From: an uncultured Pseudomonadales bacterium
GTDB lineage: Bacteria > Pseudomonadota > Gammaproteobacteria > Pseudomonadales > Azotimanducaceae
DNA length: 64,000 nt
Assembly (NCBI GenBank): GCA_958296025.1
Contig: OY282430.1
Span: 1,612,001 to 1,676,000, forward strand
Direction of reading: 5' to 3'
This document shows, piece by piece, positions 41,667 through 50,546 of the stretch. The number at the start of each line of letters is the position of its first letter. The stretch's first letter is position 1. The notes beneath the pieces are model-generated. The model was not told the origin of the DNA. It was given only the letters and a program-made list of their open reading frames with translations, and ran no database searches. Both the position numbers and the translations under genes were made by a program.

Positions 41667-43879
41667 TGCAAGCCGAAACGCCCCCGCTTTGCGACCTGCT
41701 GCTGATCGGCGGTGGCCACAGCCATGTGCAGGTGCTCAAGGCGTTCGCCATGACGCCAGCGGCCGGTGTGCGCCTAACCGTTTTGGCGCGGGAGATCGAC
41801 AGCCCCTATTCGGGCATGTTGCCGGGATACGTCGCCGGTTGGCACGAGTGGCGGGACCTGCACATCGACTTGGGCCGGCTTTGCCGGTTCGCCGGCGCAC
41901 GCCTCATCGCCGACGAGGCCACGGCCTTGGATCTGGACCGCAACCAGGTGCGCTGCCGGCGCCGCCCGCCCCTGCGCTTCGACCTGCTGTCCATCAATTG
42001 CGGGGCGGCGCCGGAGGCGCCGGCGACGGTGGGGGTTTCGGTCAAGCCCATCGGCCGCTTCCTAGCGGCTTGGGAGGTCATGAAAAAGAATGTTCGCGCT
42101 CAGGACCGAGTGGTTTTTGTAGGGGGCGGCGCTGGCGGCGTTGAGCTTGCCTTGGCGGCCCGGCGAGCGCTGGGAGAGGCGGTCAAAATCCGCTTGGTGG
42201 CCGCCGAGTTCCTGCCCGGCCACGGCGCCGCCGCCAAGAGGCTGCTGCTGCGCAAGCTGGCGCAGGCGAACATCAGCTGGAGCAAGGGTGTGGTCTCCGC
42301 AGATGGGGCGCAGCGCCGCGGTTCAACGCCGGCGTCGGCAGAGGCTGCAGGAACAGGCGTTCTGCATTTTGCGGACGGCGGCCAACTGCCGTTCGACCAT
42401 CTGTTTTGGGTTACCGGCGTCATCGCCCCGGATTGGGTGCGGGCCAGCGCCTTGGCAACGGACACCAAGGGTTTCGTTCGGGTGGCGCCGACGCTTAGGT
42501 CCATCTCCCACGAACGGGTTTACGCCGCCGGTGACGTCATCCATTTCACCAACCGGGCCTTGGCGAAGTCCGGCGTCTATGCCGTGCGGGCCGGGACGGT
42601 GCTGGCCGATAACCTGCGCCGCGCTGCGCAAGGCCATCCGTTGCGAACCTTCAAACCGCAACGCCGTCTCTTGAGCCTGATCGGCACTGGAGACGAAAGC
42701 GCCGTGGCGTCCTGGGGGTCGTTGGCCGTCCAAGGGCGCTGGGCATGGCGTTGGAAAAATTGGATCGACCGGCGCTTCATGGCGAAGTACGAACGGTTGC
42801 CGTCGATGGAAGCCCCGCCCTTGCCGCAGCCCTCGCCCCTCGGTCCAAGTACGGAACCGTTGGAGCCCATGCGTTGCGGCGGCTGCGGCGCCAAGCTGGG
42901 GGCCGCCCCGCTGCAGCGGGCGTTGTCCCGGCTGCCGCTGCAGGACGGCCCCGGCCTGATCCAAGGCATCGGCGACGACGCCGCCGTGCTGGCCGCCGGT
43001 CCGGCCCCCTTAGTGCTCAGCATCGACGGCTTCCGCGCCTTGGTGGACGACCCCTACCTCTTCGGCCGCATCACCGCCCACCATAGCCTGAACGACATCT
43101 ACGCCATGGGTGCTGCGCCCACCAGCGCCTTGGCCTTGGCTACGGTTCCCCTGATGGCGGAGGCCATGATGGAGGACGACCTCTACCAGATGCTGGCCGG
43201 AGCGGTGACCGTGCTCAATGACTTAGGCGTTCCCTTGGTCGGCGGCCATTCCGCCGAAGGCGCGGAACTGTCTTTGGGGCTTTCCCTCACCGGCACCCTG
43301 GTGGCGCCGGCGTTGGCCAAGGGCGGTGCGCTGCCGGGGGATCGGTTGATTCTGACCAAGCCCTTGGGTGTGGGTGTGCTGCTGGCGGCGCAGATGCGCG
43401 GTCTAGCTGCCGCCGCTTGGGTGCAGAGCGCCTGGCGCTGCATGGATTTCTCCAATTGCCGAGCGCTGGCCGTGTTGCGGGCGCATGAGGTTCGGGCCGC
43501 CACGGACGTTACCGGCTTCGGCCTAATCGGCCATTTGACCGAAATGCTGGATGCCGCCGATTGCGGCGCGACGCTTCGGTTGGCCCAGATCCCGGCGTTG
43601 AACGGCGCCTTGGAAGCCTTCCAGCGCGGTGCGGCTAGCGTACTGCAAGCGGATAACGAGCGGCCGTTCGATGGCTGGGCGCTGCGCGGCTGCGCCCTAG
43701 CGGACGAGCGGGTCAGGCTATTGGCGGACCCGCAGACCGCTGGAGGGCTGTTAGGTTGCGTTCCGGCGTCCCGGGCGGCTGCCTGCCTGAAGGCGCTCAG
43801 CAATGCCGGCTATCGGCAATGCGCCGAAATTGGCGCTGTCAGCGCCGCCGGACGGCTTCTGCTGGCTGGGGAACGATGA
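41666..43879 (+). CDS. selD: Selenide, water dikinase fused to an NADH-dehydrogenase-like domain
   Basis: This is a 737-residue fusion. Residues 1-390 are an FAD-dependent NDH-2-like oxidoreductase with the dinucleotide motif G15-G-G-H-S-H and a second VVFVGGGAGGVELA. Residues 400-737 are SelD, with the active-site segment C404-G-G-C407-G-A-K410 (C407 and K410 correspond to Cys17 and Lys20 of E. coli), then GIGDDAAVL and HSLNDIYAMGA. SelD makes selenophosphate from selenide and ATP; the oxidoreductase part may reduce selenium for it. The catalytic residue is Cys, not selenocysteine. The start is ATG 41666, coupled to the YdjM-family gene. It supplies the selA-selB-selC system 3-8 kb away. Confidence 0.92.
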   Translation: MQAETPPLCDLLLIGGGHSHVQVLKAFAMTPAAGVRLTVLAREIDSPYSGMLPGYVAGWHEWRDLHIDLGRLCRFAGARLIADEATALDLDRNQVRCRRRPPLRFDLLSINCGAAPEAPATVGVSVKPIGRFLAAWEVMKKNVRAQDRVVFVGGGAGGVELALAARRALGEAVKIRLVAAEFLPGHGAAAKRLLLRKLAQANISWSKGVVSADGAQRRGSTPASAEAAGTGVLHFADGGQLPFDHLFWVTGVIAPDWVRASALATDTKGFVRVAPTLRSISHERVYAAGDVIHFTNRALAKSGVYAVRAGTVLADNLRRAAQGHPLRTFKPQRRLLSLIGTGDESAVASWGSLAVQGRWAWRWKNWIDRRFMAKYERLPSMEAPPLPQPSPLGPSTEPLEPMRCGGCGAKLGAAPLQRALSRLPLQDGPGLIQGIGDDAAVLAAGPAPLVLSIDGFRALVDDPYLFGRITAHHSLNDIYAMGAAPTSALALATVPLMAEAMMEDDLYQMLAGAVTVLNDLGVPLVGGHSAEGAELSLGLSLTGTLVAPALAKGGALPGDRLILTKPLGVGVLLAAQMRGLAAAAWVQSAWRCMDFSNCRALAVLRAHEVRAATDVTGFGLIGHLTEMLDAADCGATLRLAQIPALNGALEAFQRGAASVLQADNERPFDGWALRGCALADERVRLLADPQTAGGLLGCVPASRAAACLKALSNAGYRQCAEIGAVSAAGRLLLAGER

Positions 43880-43912
43880 AGCGCCAAGGCGTCGCTACGG
43901 ATGCTGAGGGTG

Positions 43913-45640
43913 TTAAGCATCGACGTGGACGATGACGACTTCCGCGTTGTGAAATTGCTGGTGGCGGACCGATGACGCCAAGTGCCGCAGCAGCCGTATG
44001 GACACCTCCGCATCCTCCTGGCCTTCCGGGGGTTGTTCGCTGAGCAGGGCGATGCGGTCCTCCAAATTTAGATCTTCGTCGCCGCTGCCAGCCATGAACT
44101 CCAGCACCGCACCCTCGCCATCCTTGCGCACAGTCAGCAGCAGACGGGAGGGTTCATCGCCGCTTTGGCGGGCCTGCGGCTGCAGCAGCGCCAGAACTTC
44201 CTCGGCGACAGCCTGCAGACGCTGCGCCTTGTCCCCGTTCCAGCCGCAACGGCTGGCGAAGGTGCCAAGGAACTCGTTTAGCTTCGGCAACTCGGCGGCA
44301 TCGACCCGGCCGGAGAACTGGCTGCTGCGCTGGCTCAGCGCGTCCGCCAACGTCAGCAGAATCGCTATCAAGCCGCCGGCGACCATGCCGTGCTGGAACA
44401 GTCCGCCGGCCACCTCTGCGAAGAACTCGGGAAAGATCAATTCCGCCTCAAAGCCGGCGCCAGCCCAAAAGGAGAAGCCGACGATCAGGGTCTTGCGCTG
44501 GCTAGCGCCATCCTGCAGAACCTCCTGCATGCCCGTCATGAACACCGTTGACAGCATGACGAACAACCCTCCGGCCACCACTGAGCTGGGCAGGCCGATG
44601 ATCAGGGCTAAGGTTTTGGGCACGAACGCCAAGATGATCAGTATGAGGCCGGCGTAGATGCCGACGTTGCACGAAGCCACCTTGGACAGTTGGATCGCCG
44701 AAGGGCCTACTGGAAAGGGCATAACGGACGCTGCGCCGCTTAGGCCGGCGAAAAGGTTGCTGGCGCTCTCCGCCGCTGCGGCGCCTTGCACCGCCCGAAA
44801 GTCCACCGCACGCGGTCGGCGCCAAGACACCCGTTGAGTGGCGATGGCGATGCCGATGGACTTGGGCATGGCGACCAAGGTAATGAGCAGGAAGGCCGGC
44901 AGCAGCGACCAGAACTCCAGCTCAAAGTCAAGATGGAAACCGGGCCATTGGCCATGCGGTAGGCCGACCCAAGGCGCCGAGAGCACATGCTCGAAATCAT
45001 AAATGCCAAACAGGGCGGAGACCAAGCCGCCGCCGACCAAGCCAAGGGCGAGCGCCCAAACGCGCAGGGTGCCCGAGCCCCTCATGCCAATGCCGACAAC
45101 GATGGCGACGGTCACCAAGGCGCTGACCGCCTTCGCCGCCAAAGGCTCCTCCGGCACCGGTCCCTGGAGCAGGTCAAACACAATAGGCATCATGGCCACC
45201 GGCAGCAGCATGATGATGGTGCCGGTGACCGTCGGCGTCAGCACCCGACGCAACGTTGACAGTTTTATGGAAAGGGCCATCTGCACGAGGGAGCAGGCAA
45301 CGATGAGCGTGGCGAGCAGCGCCGGGCCGCCGTTGGCCATCGCCGTTACGCTGACCGGGACGAGGATCGCGGAAGTGCCGACCGGCACTAGGTAGCCGCC
45401 GCCGATGCGGCCGATGCGCATGGCCTGCAGCAGGGAGGCCATGCCGCAGCACAGCACCGTGGCGAAGATGCCCCAAGACAGGAAATCATCGCTGCCGCCA
45501 CCGCGAAATATCACGATCGCCAGAATCACATAGGGGTTGATGGTGAGCATGACGAGCTGTGCGCCGAGGCCTAGGGCGAGCCAAGGCGGCAGGCTCTCCG
45601 TGACCTGGTAGCGGAGACGGTTTTCGGGGAGCGAGGTCAT
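43913..45640 (-). CDS. NCS2 nucleobase permease with extra C-terminal regulatory-type domain
   Basis: In this 575-residue protein, residues 1-450 form the NCS2 (uracil/xanthine permease) fold: about 14 hydrophobic segments with IGGGYLVPVGTSAILVP, a GLPHGQWPGF region, and the substrate helix with AAAESASNLFAGLSGAASVMPFPVGPSAI. The C-terminal 120 residues (about 455-575) are soluble and contain LQAVAEEVLALL and LLLTVRKDGEGAVLEF, reminiscent of an RsbW-type HATPase domain. Plain NCS2 permeases lack such a domain. The transporter would import xanthine or uracil with protons; the tail may regulate it or signal. It converges on the selD-fusion gene. Confidence 0.8.
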   Translation of the reverse strand: MTSLPENRLRYQVTESLPPWLALGLGAQLVMLTINPYVILAIVIFRGGGSDDFLSWGIFATVLCCGMASLLQAMRIGRIGGGYLVPVGTSAILVPVSVTAMANGGPALLATLIVACSLVQMALSIKLSTLRRVLTPTVTGTIIMLLPVAMMPIVFDLLQGPVPEEPLAAKAVSALVTVAIVVGIGMRGSGTLRVWALALGLVGGGLVSALFGIYDFEHVLSAPWVGLPHGQWPGFHLDFELEFWSLLPAFLLITLVAMPKSIGIAIATQRVSWRRPRAVDFRAVQGAAAAESASNLFAGLSGAASVMPFPVGPSAIQLSKVASCNVGIYAGLILIILAFVPKTLALIIGLPSSVVAGGLFVMLSTVFMTGMQEVLQDGASQRKTLIVGFSFWAGAGFEAELIFPEFFAEVAGGLFQHGMVAGGLIAILLTLADALSQRSSQFSGRVDAAELPKLNEFLGTFASRCGWNGDKAQRLQAVAEEVLALLQPQARQSGDEPSRLLLTVRKDGEGAVLEFMAGSGDEDLNLEDRIALLSEQPPEGQEDAEVSIRLLRHLASSVRHQQFHNAEVVIVHVDA

Positions 45641-45736
45641 TTCAAGGATGATCGTGCGGCGTCACGGGAGGAAGCCATGCTAATGGCAGCTCGGTTCCAT
45701 TCAAGATGACGCATGATTGCACGAAGCGACGGGAGA

Positions 45737-46819
45737 TTAAAAGAACCTGGAAACCGCTGGGCGAAAGCGGTCCATATCGACGAGGAACGAGTCGTGTCCT
45801 TGAATGGATGCTAGGCGTTTGAACGCCAGGTCCCGGACGTGGGGCCGCAACGCTTCCGCCAGTTCGGCCTGCTGATGCGGCGGAAACAGGAAGTCGGACT
45901 CAACGCCGATGATGAGCGCCCGCTCCAACTCCACTTGGGCCAAGGCGCGGTCCAAGCTGCCGCCGTGGTCGGTGGCGTCGAACAGATCCATGGCCCGGGA
46001 CAGGTACAGGTAGCAGTTTGCGTCAAAGGCGCCGATGAACTTGTTGGCGTGGGCCTCCAAGTAGGACTCCACCTCAAAGTCGATGCCAAACGGGTCCCCC
46101 TGCTGCGGCTCCTGCGTGGCCCGCTCCCGGCCGAAGCGCTGCGCCCACTCGGCGGCGGAGCGGTAGGTGATCATGCCAAGCTTGCGCGCCAGCCGCATTC
46201 CGCTCACCGGGCCTTTGTCGAAGTCGTACTGCCCCTGTCGCCATTCCGGGTCTTTGCGGATGATCTCCCGCTGCAGGGAGCGCAAGGCGATGGCGAAGGG
46301 CAGGCTGCGGGCGGCGGCGGAGATGGACAGCAGGCCCCGGCAACGGCCGGGAAAGAGCAGCGCGAAGGCCAGCGCCGTCATGCCGCCCATGGAGGCGCCC
46401 ACCACGCTGTGCGCTGTCCCCACGCCCAAATGGTCCAGCAGGGCGGCGCCGGCGGTGGCGATGTCCTCTAAGCAGAGCACCGGGAAGTCCAGCCGGTAGA
46501 GGCTGTTGGTGGCCGGGTTGATGGAGGCCGGACCCGTGGAGCCGAAGCAACTGCCTAGGGAATTGAGGCAGACGACGAAGTACCGGTTGGTGTCGATGGG
46601 CTTGTCCGGCCCAACCATGTCCTCCCACCAGCCGGCGGAGGCGTCCTCCGGCGACGAGGCGATGTGGGCGGATGGCGAAAGTCCGGTGAACACCAGCACC
46701 GTGCTATCCCCTCCGGGCGCCATCTTGCCCAAGGTCTCATAAGCGATGGTGGGTCTTTCGAGAACGCCCCGGCGCATGGGGAAGTGGCCGCCTAAGGTCA
46801 ATGTCTTGAGTGCGCTCAC
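45737..46819 (-). CDS. metX: Homoserine O-acyltransferase, MetX family
   Basis: This 360-residue alpha/beta hydrolase has the MetX pattern: VLVFTGLSPSAH, the GSCFGSTGPASINP oxyanion region, nucleophile S143 in GASMGGMTAL, a late Asp (VESDFLFPP) and a final His (IQGHDSFLVD). It acylates homoserine, using acetyl- or succinyl-CoA, in methionine synthesis; related members act on serine. The acyl donor cannot be decided by eye. It lies 130 bases downstream of selC on the same strand and could be read from the same transcript. Confidence 0.88.
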   Translation of the reverse strand: MSALKTLTLGGHFPMRRGVLERPTIAYETLGKMAPGGDSTVLVFTGLSPSAHIASSPEDASAGWWEDMVGPDKPIDTNRYFVVCLNSLGSCFGSTGPASINPATNSLYRLDFPVLCLEDIATAGAALLDHLGVGTAHSVVGASMGGMTALAFALLFPGRCRGLLSISAAARSLPFAIALRSLQREIIRKDPEWRQGQYDFDKGPVSGMRLARKLGMITYRSAAEWAQRFGRERATQEPQQGDPFGIDFEVESYLEAHANKFIGAFDANCYLYLSRAMDLFDATDHGGSLDRALAQVELERALIIGVESDFLFPPHQQAELAEALRPHVRDLAFKRLASIQGHDSFLVDMDRFRPAVSRFF

Positions 46820-46949
46820 GGTTTGAAGTTAGCAGATGGGCGATGGAATAGCCAACCGCCGCGACGGGCACCGGGTCGATGCGGCCGGCGACTACCCCAC
46901 CGAGTCGATGACCTGCGACAAGTTCACCCTGAAGCCCATCACTAGCCTG

Positions 46950-47042
46950 TGGCGGAAGAGGTAGGAGTCGAACCCACCAGGCGCGTTGTCGCGCCTCAAC
47001 GGCTTTGAAGGCCGTGCGCCCCACCGGAGACGATGCTCTTCC
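46950..47042 (-). tRNA. selC: tRNA-Sec (selenocysteine, anticodon TCA)
   Basis: This 93-base gene includes an encoded CCA end. It starts GGAAGAGC and ends CTCTTCC-G-CCA. The anticodon loop CTTCAAA places TCA at 47008-47006. A long variable arm with a perfect 7-bp stem (AGGCGCG/CGCGCCT), a six-pair D-stem and the TTCGACT T-loop are typical of tRNA-Sec. By my pairing the acceptor stem has 7 bp and the T-stem 5 bp, one pair fewer than the usual bacterial 8+5. It lies 14 bases after the selB stop and is probably cut from the selA-selB transcript. Confidence 0.93.
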
Positions 47043-47056
47043 GCGCCAGCTCAACC

Positions 47057-48916
47057 TTAGCGCAACTCGCGTTTCCCAACCACCGTGCGGACATCACCGG
47101 TTCGCTTGGTGAAGCCCTTGCGGTCCAAAAACTCCAGCAGTTCGATGGCGATGTTGCGGCCGATGCCGGTGCTGTCGCGGAAGCGGCGCACCGATAGGGG
47201 CGCCTCTTCCGCCAAGGTCGCCACTTGAGAGGCGATGGCCTGCAGGCGCTTGGGCAGGTAGAAGCGCTTCGCGGACACCTGCACGAGCAGGCCGCGGCGG
47301 GCCAGTGCGCCGAGGCCGGCTTCCAGCTGGCCCAAGGGCATGCCCAACGCCTTGGCGAGGTCCCCTAGGCTGGGCGCCTGATCCTGGTCCAAGCGGGACC
47401 GCACTTGATCGAACAGCACCCGCTCTTCCTTAGGCGTTGCAGCGGTGTGGGAGGGTAGGTGGTAGGCGCCCGCCGTCCGCCGCAAACGCCCCTCGACGAC
47501 CAACTCGTTCAGGATGTGCAAATAAAAACGGGTGGGAATGCCGTCCGCTGGAAGATTGGGCGAAACACCGGGTGCGGTGGGTTTCTCCTCATGATGCCGA
47601 CGAATGAACGCCAAGACGTCATGTCGCCATTGCGCCCAGTGTTTCTTGAGCACCGCTTCGCCATCCAAACGCACCAATTCAAAGGCGGACAGCGCACTGG
47701 TCAATTCAGCGTCCAGAAGGCCCAAGGTGTTTTGCAACGGCGCCAGGGCGACCGGGCCTTGGTTCAATAGAGCGTCGATCAGGTCATGATGATGCCGATG
47801 CCTGAAGGCGCTCACCGGGGCCAGACGAGCGGGGTGCCGACGGCGCAGAGGGGAAGGCGCCATGTCGGTTAGCACCCGACCGCCGCCCAGGGTCCGGTCA
47901 AGGCTTTGGTCGCGCAGCACCAGATGGTCGCCATGCCGTGCGCAGAGCGGTTCCTCGGTGATGATTTCCGCCTCTTGGCGTTCACCGGGAAGCGCCTTGG
48001 TGGAATGCAGCAAGGCGAGGCGGGCGGTGCTGTGGGAGGTGGCGTGGTAAACATGCACCGGCAGCCAGTGGCGCACAGGGCGGGGAAAGTCGTCGAGCAC
48101 TTGCAGGTCGATGACGAAGTTGTGGCGCTCGGGCATGGGCCTTTGCGTCAGCCAGCGCCCCCGAGCCATGCGGTCGAGGCCGACGCCAGCCAGATTGACT
48201 GCGGCGCGGTCTCCCGCGATGGCGCTTTTCGCCGGCCCGTCCTGCACCCGAAGGCCGCGCACCCGAACCACCTCCCCACCGGGGAAAACGTGGAGTTCGC
48301 CAGGGTGGGCCATCCGACCGGCGTGAACGGTTCCGGTGACCACCAAGCCCGCCCCCTGGATGTTGAAGGCCCGGTCCACCGCCAAGCGGAATTGGCCTTG
48401 CGCTGCGTTTGCCGCAAGACGGTCGGCGGCGGACCAAAGCGCCTGCCTCAATTCGACAATGCCGGCGCCAGTGACGGCGGAGGTGCGAAGGATGCGCGCC
48501 TCTTCGAGAAAGGTTCCCTTGATGCCGGCCCGCACTTCGGCTTCGGCGGCCGCAACGCGGCTGCGGCCCGCTTGGTCGCATTTCGTCAACGCCACCAGAC
48601 CTCGGCGGAGGCCGCTTAGGGAGAGTATCTGTAAGTGTTCACGGGTTTGCGGCATGGGTCCGTCGCCGGCGTCAACCACCAGAAGGGCGAACTGCATGGC
48701 GGCTACGCCGGCCACCATGTTGTGGATGAAGCGATGATGGCCGGGGACATCGACGAAGCCGAGAACGTCGCCATCCCGGCGCATGTAGGCGAAGCCCAGA
48801 TCAATGGTCAGCCCTCTACGCTTCTCCTCCGGCAGCACGTCGGTATCCACATCGGTCAGCGCCCTGATGAGACTGGTCTTGCCGTGGTCCACATGGCCGG
48901 CCAAGGTGACGATCAC
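47057..48916 (-). CDS. selB: Selenocysteine-specific elongation factor SelB
   Basis: This 619-residue protein has the G1 motif G7-HVDHGKTS, DVPGHHRFI and the TKCD motif, then EF-Tu-like beta-barrel domains, and in the C-terminal third several winged-helix domains (ALGMPLGQLEAGLGALARRGLL, then FRDSTGIGRNIAIELLEFLDRKGFTKR) that bind the SECIS hairpin. It delivers Sec-tRNA to in-frame UGA codons. The length equals that of E. coli SelB (614). Its start overlaps the selA stop by four bases, and the tRNA gene follows directly. Confidence 0.96.
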   Translation of the reverse strand: MIVTLAGHVDHGKTSLIRALTDVDTDVLPEEKRRGLTIDLGFAYMRRDGDVLGFVDVPGHHRFIHNMVAGVAAMQFALLVVDAGDGPMPQTREHLQILSLSGLRRGLVALTKCDQAGRSRVAAAEAEVRAGIKGTFLEEARILRTSAVTGAGIVELRQALWSAADRLAANAAQGQFRLAVDRAFNIQGAGLVVTGTVHAGRMAHPGELHVFPGGEVVRVRGLRVQDGPAKSAIAGDRAAVNLAGVGLDRMARGRWLTQRPMPERHNFVIDLQVLDDFPRPVRHWLPVHVYHATSHSTARLALLHSTKALPGERQEAEIITEEPLCARHGDHLVLRDQSLDRTLGGGRVLTDMAPSPLRRRHPARLAPVSAFRHRHHHDLIDALLNQGPVALAPLQNTLGLLDAELTSALSAFELVRLDGEAVLKKHWAQWRHDVLAFIRRHHEEKPTAPGVSPNLPADGIPTRFYLHILNELVVEGRLRRTAGAYHLPSHTAATPKEERVLFDQVRSRLDQDQAPSLGDLAKALGMPLGQLEAGLGALARRGLLVQVSAKRFYLPKRLQAIASQVATLAEEAPLSVRRFRDSTGIGRNIAIELLEFLDRKGFTKRTGDVRTVVGKRELR

Positions 48917-50322
48917 TCCGGCGCAAGCTCCTGACAGGACGCCAAGGCGCCATCGAAGTCAACCACCGAGCGCAGGTCGAGCCAGAGCGCATCCCGCCGA
49001 ATGCGGCCAATCACGGGCTGGTCAAGCCGCCGCAGCCGTTGCTCCAAATGCGGCGCGGCCTTGGCGTCGTCGTGACTGAGGACCAGAGCGCGGCTTTCGA
49101 GCCTTTGTGCCGGCAGGGCGCCGCTGCCGACCTGTGCGGCGCTGGGCTTGGCGTCCAGCCGCCAGCCTTGCAACTTGACGCACAGCGCTTGACGCAACGC
49201 TGCGGCGCGGCGGTCCAGCGTCTTCAGGGACGTCATCAACAGCCGCAGCACCGGCAGCGCCTTAACCAGCCGGTCTGGTTCCTCATAGAGCTTTAGGACT
49301 TCATTGAGCAGAACCAGAGTGATCTTGTCCGGGCGCAAAGCCCGCTGCAGCGGGTTTGCCTTCAATTGCGCAATCAGGTCGGCCCGGCCGACGATCAATC
49401 CCGCTTGCGGACCGCCCATGAGCTTATCGCCGCTGAAGGTGACCAAGTCCGCCCCTTGCGCTAGCACCCGCCCGGGCAGCGGCTCCTCCGGCAAGCCGAA
49501 ACGGGCGAGGTCCAAGAGGGCGCCGCTGCCAATGTCCACGCATAACGGCAGCCCCCGCCGCTGCGCCAGCTGCGCCAACTCCGCCGTTTCGACCTCGCTG
49601 GTGAAGCCGGTGACGGCGTAGTTGCTCGGATGCACCTTGAGCAGCAGCGCGGCGTCGGCGACCGCGGCGAAGTCGTTCAGATGGGTGCGGTTGGTGGTGC
49701 CCACCTCATGCAGCCGGCAGCCCGAGCGCCGCATCAGGTCGGGCAGGCGGAAGCTGCCGCCGATTTCGATCAGTTCGCCGCGGGACACCGGCACCGTCCG
49801 GCCGTCGGCCAAGGTGTTCAGCGCCAGCAGCAGGGCGCCGGCGTTGTTGTTGACAATCAGGGCGTCTTCGGCGCCGGTCAAGCGGACCAACTGTTGCGCC
49901 ACGGGGCCGTCCCGGTCGCCGCGTCCCCCTCCCGTCAGGTCGTACTCCAGATTCATGGATCCGCTGATCAAGGGCTGCGCGGCTTTCCATAGGGTGGGGC
50001 TTAGGGGGGCACGGCCCAAGTTGGTGTGGATGATGGTTCCGGTCATGTTGTGTACCGGGCGGTAGCCGCATCCGGCCAACAGCCGGCCGAGGCGAAGAGC
50101 GTACTCCTCGGCCTGTCCGGCCCAAGCGGGCACCTGCCCGCTACGGCGTAATTGGCCCTGCAAGGTGCGCAGCGCCTCCTTGACCATTCCGGCACCCTGT
50201 TGCGCCACTAGGGGCGCCAGCGCCGGTGCCTTCAGCAGTTTGTCAATGGCCGGCAGATGGCGCGGCTGCATTGTTGTGAACTGCCCTTTATGAACCTTGG
50301 CAGACCGTCGGGCTTGAGCCAT
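48913..50322 (-). CDS. selA: L-seryl-tRNA(Sec) selenium transferase SelA
   Basis: This 469-residue PLP enzyme has SelA hallmarks: an N-terminal tRNA-binding domain, NMTGTIIHTNLGRAPL, NLEYDLTGGGRGDRDGPVAQQLVRLTGAEDALIVNNNAGALLL, and the Schiff-base lysine K300 in FSGDKLMGGPQAG (K295 in E. coli). It converts Ser-tRNA(Sec) to Sec-tRNA(Sec) with selenophosphate. The start at 50322 is used; Met18 (50271) is an alternative. It is the first gene of selA-selB-selC and diverges from nadK, so the 224-base gap holds both promoters. Confidence 0.96.
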   Translation of the reverse strand: MAQARRSAKVHKGQFTTMQPRHLPAIDKLLKAPALAPLVAQQGAGMVKEALRTLQGQLRRSGQVPAWAGQAEEYALRLGRLLAGCGYRPVHNMTGTIIHTNLGRAPLSPTLWKAAQPLISGSMNLEYDLTGGGRGDRDGPVAQQLVRLTGAEDALIVNNNAGALLLALNTLADGRTVPVSRGELIEIGGSFRLPDLMRRSGCRLHEVGTTNRTHLNDFAAVADAALLLKVHPSNYAVTGFTSEVETAELAQLAQRRGLPLCVDIGSGALLDLARFGLPEEPLPGRVLAQGADLVTFSGDKLMGGPQAGLIVGRADLIAQLKANPLQRALRPDKITLVLLNEVLKLYEEPDRLVKALPVLRLLMTSLKTLDRRAAALRQALCVKLQGWRLDAKPSAAQVGSGALPAQRLESRALVLSHDDAKAAPHLEQRLRRLDQPVIGRIRRDALWLDLRSVVDFDGALASCQELAPE

Positions 50323-50546
50323 GCTTCATCTCGATTTGCCCATTCCCCCGCCACCAATAACCCAAGGGCCTCGCGAAGGTTTCTCGATTGTAAACTGTGC
50401 TTGGAGTGAAAGTCCGGTGCAGTTTTTTGGGGGTGGAGCATCTCCAGCAAAGCAGTTTGGCCCGAGTGCCTTGTCTTAGGTGGACATGGGCGTAGGGCTT
50501 CGGACGGAAGTTTGTCCCCTGTGGGTCCCTCGTGTAAGGTGCGGCC

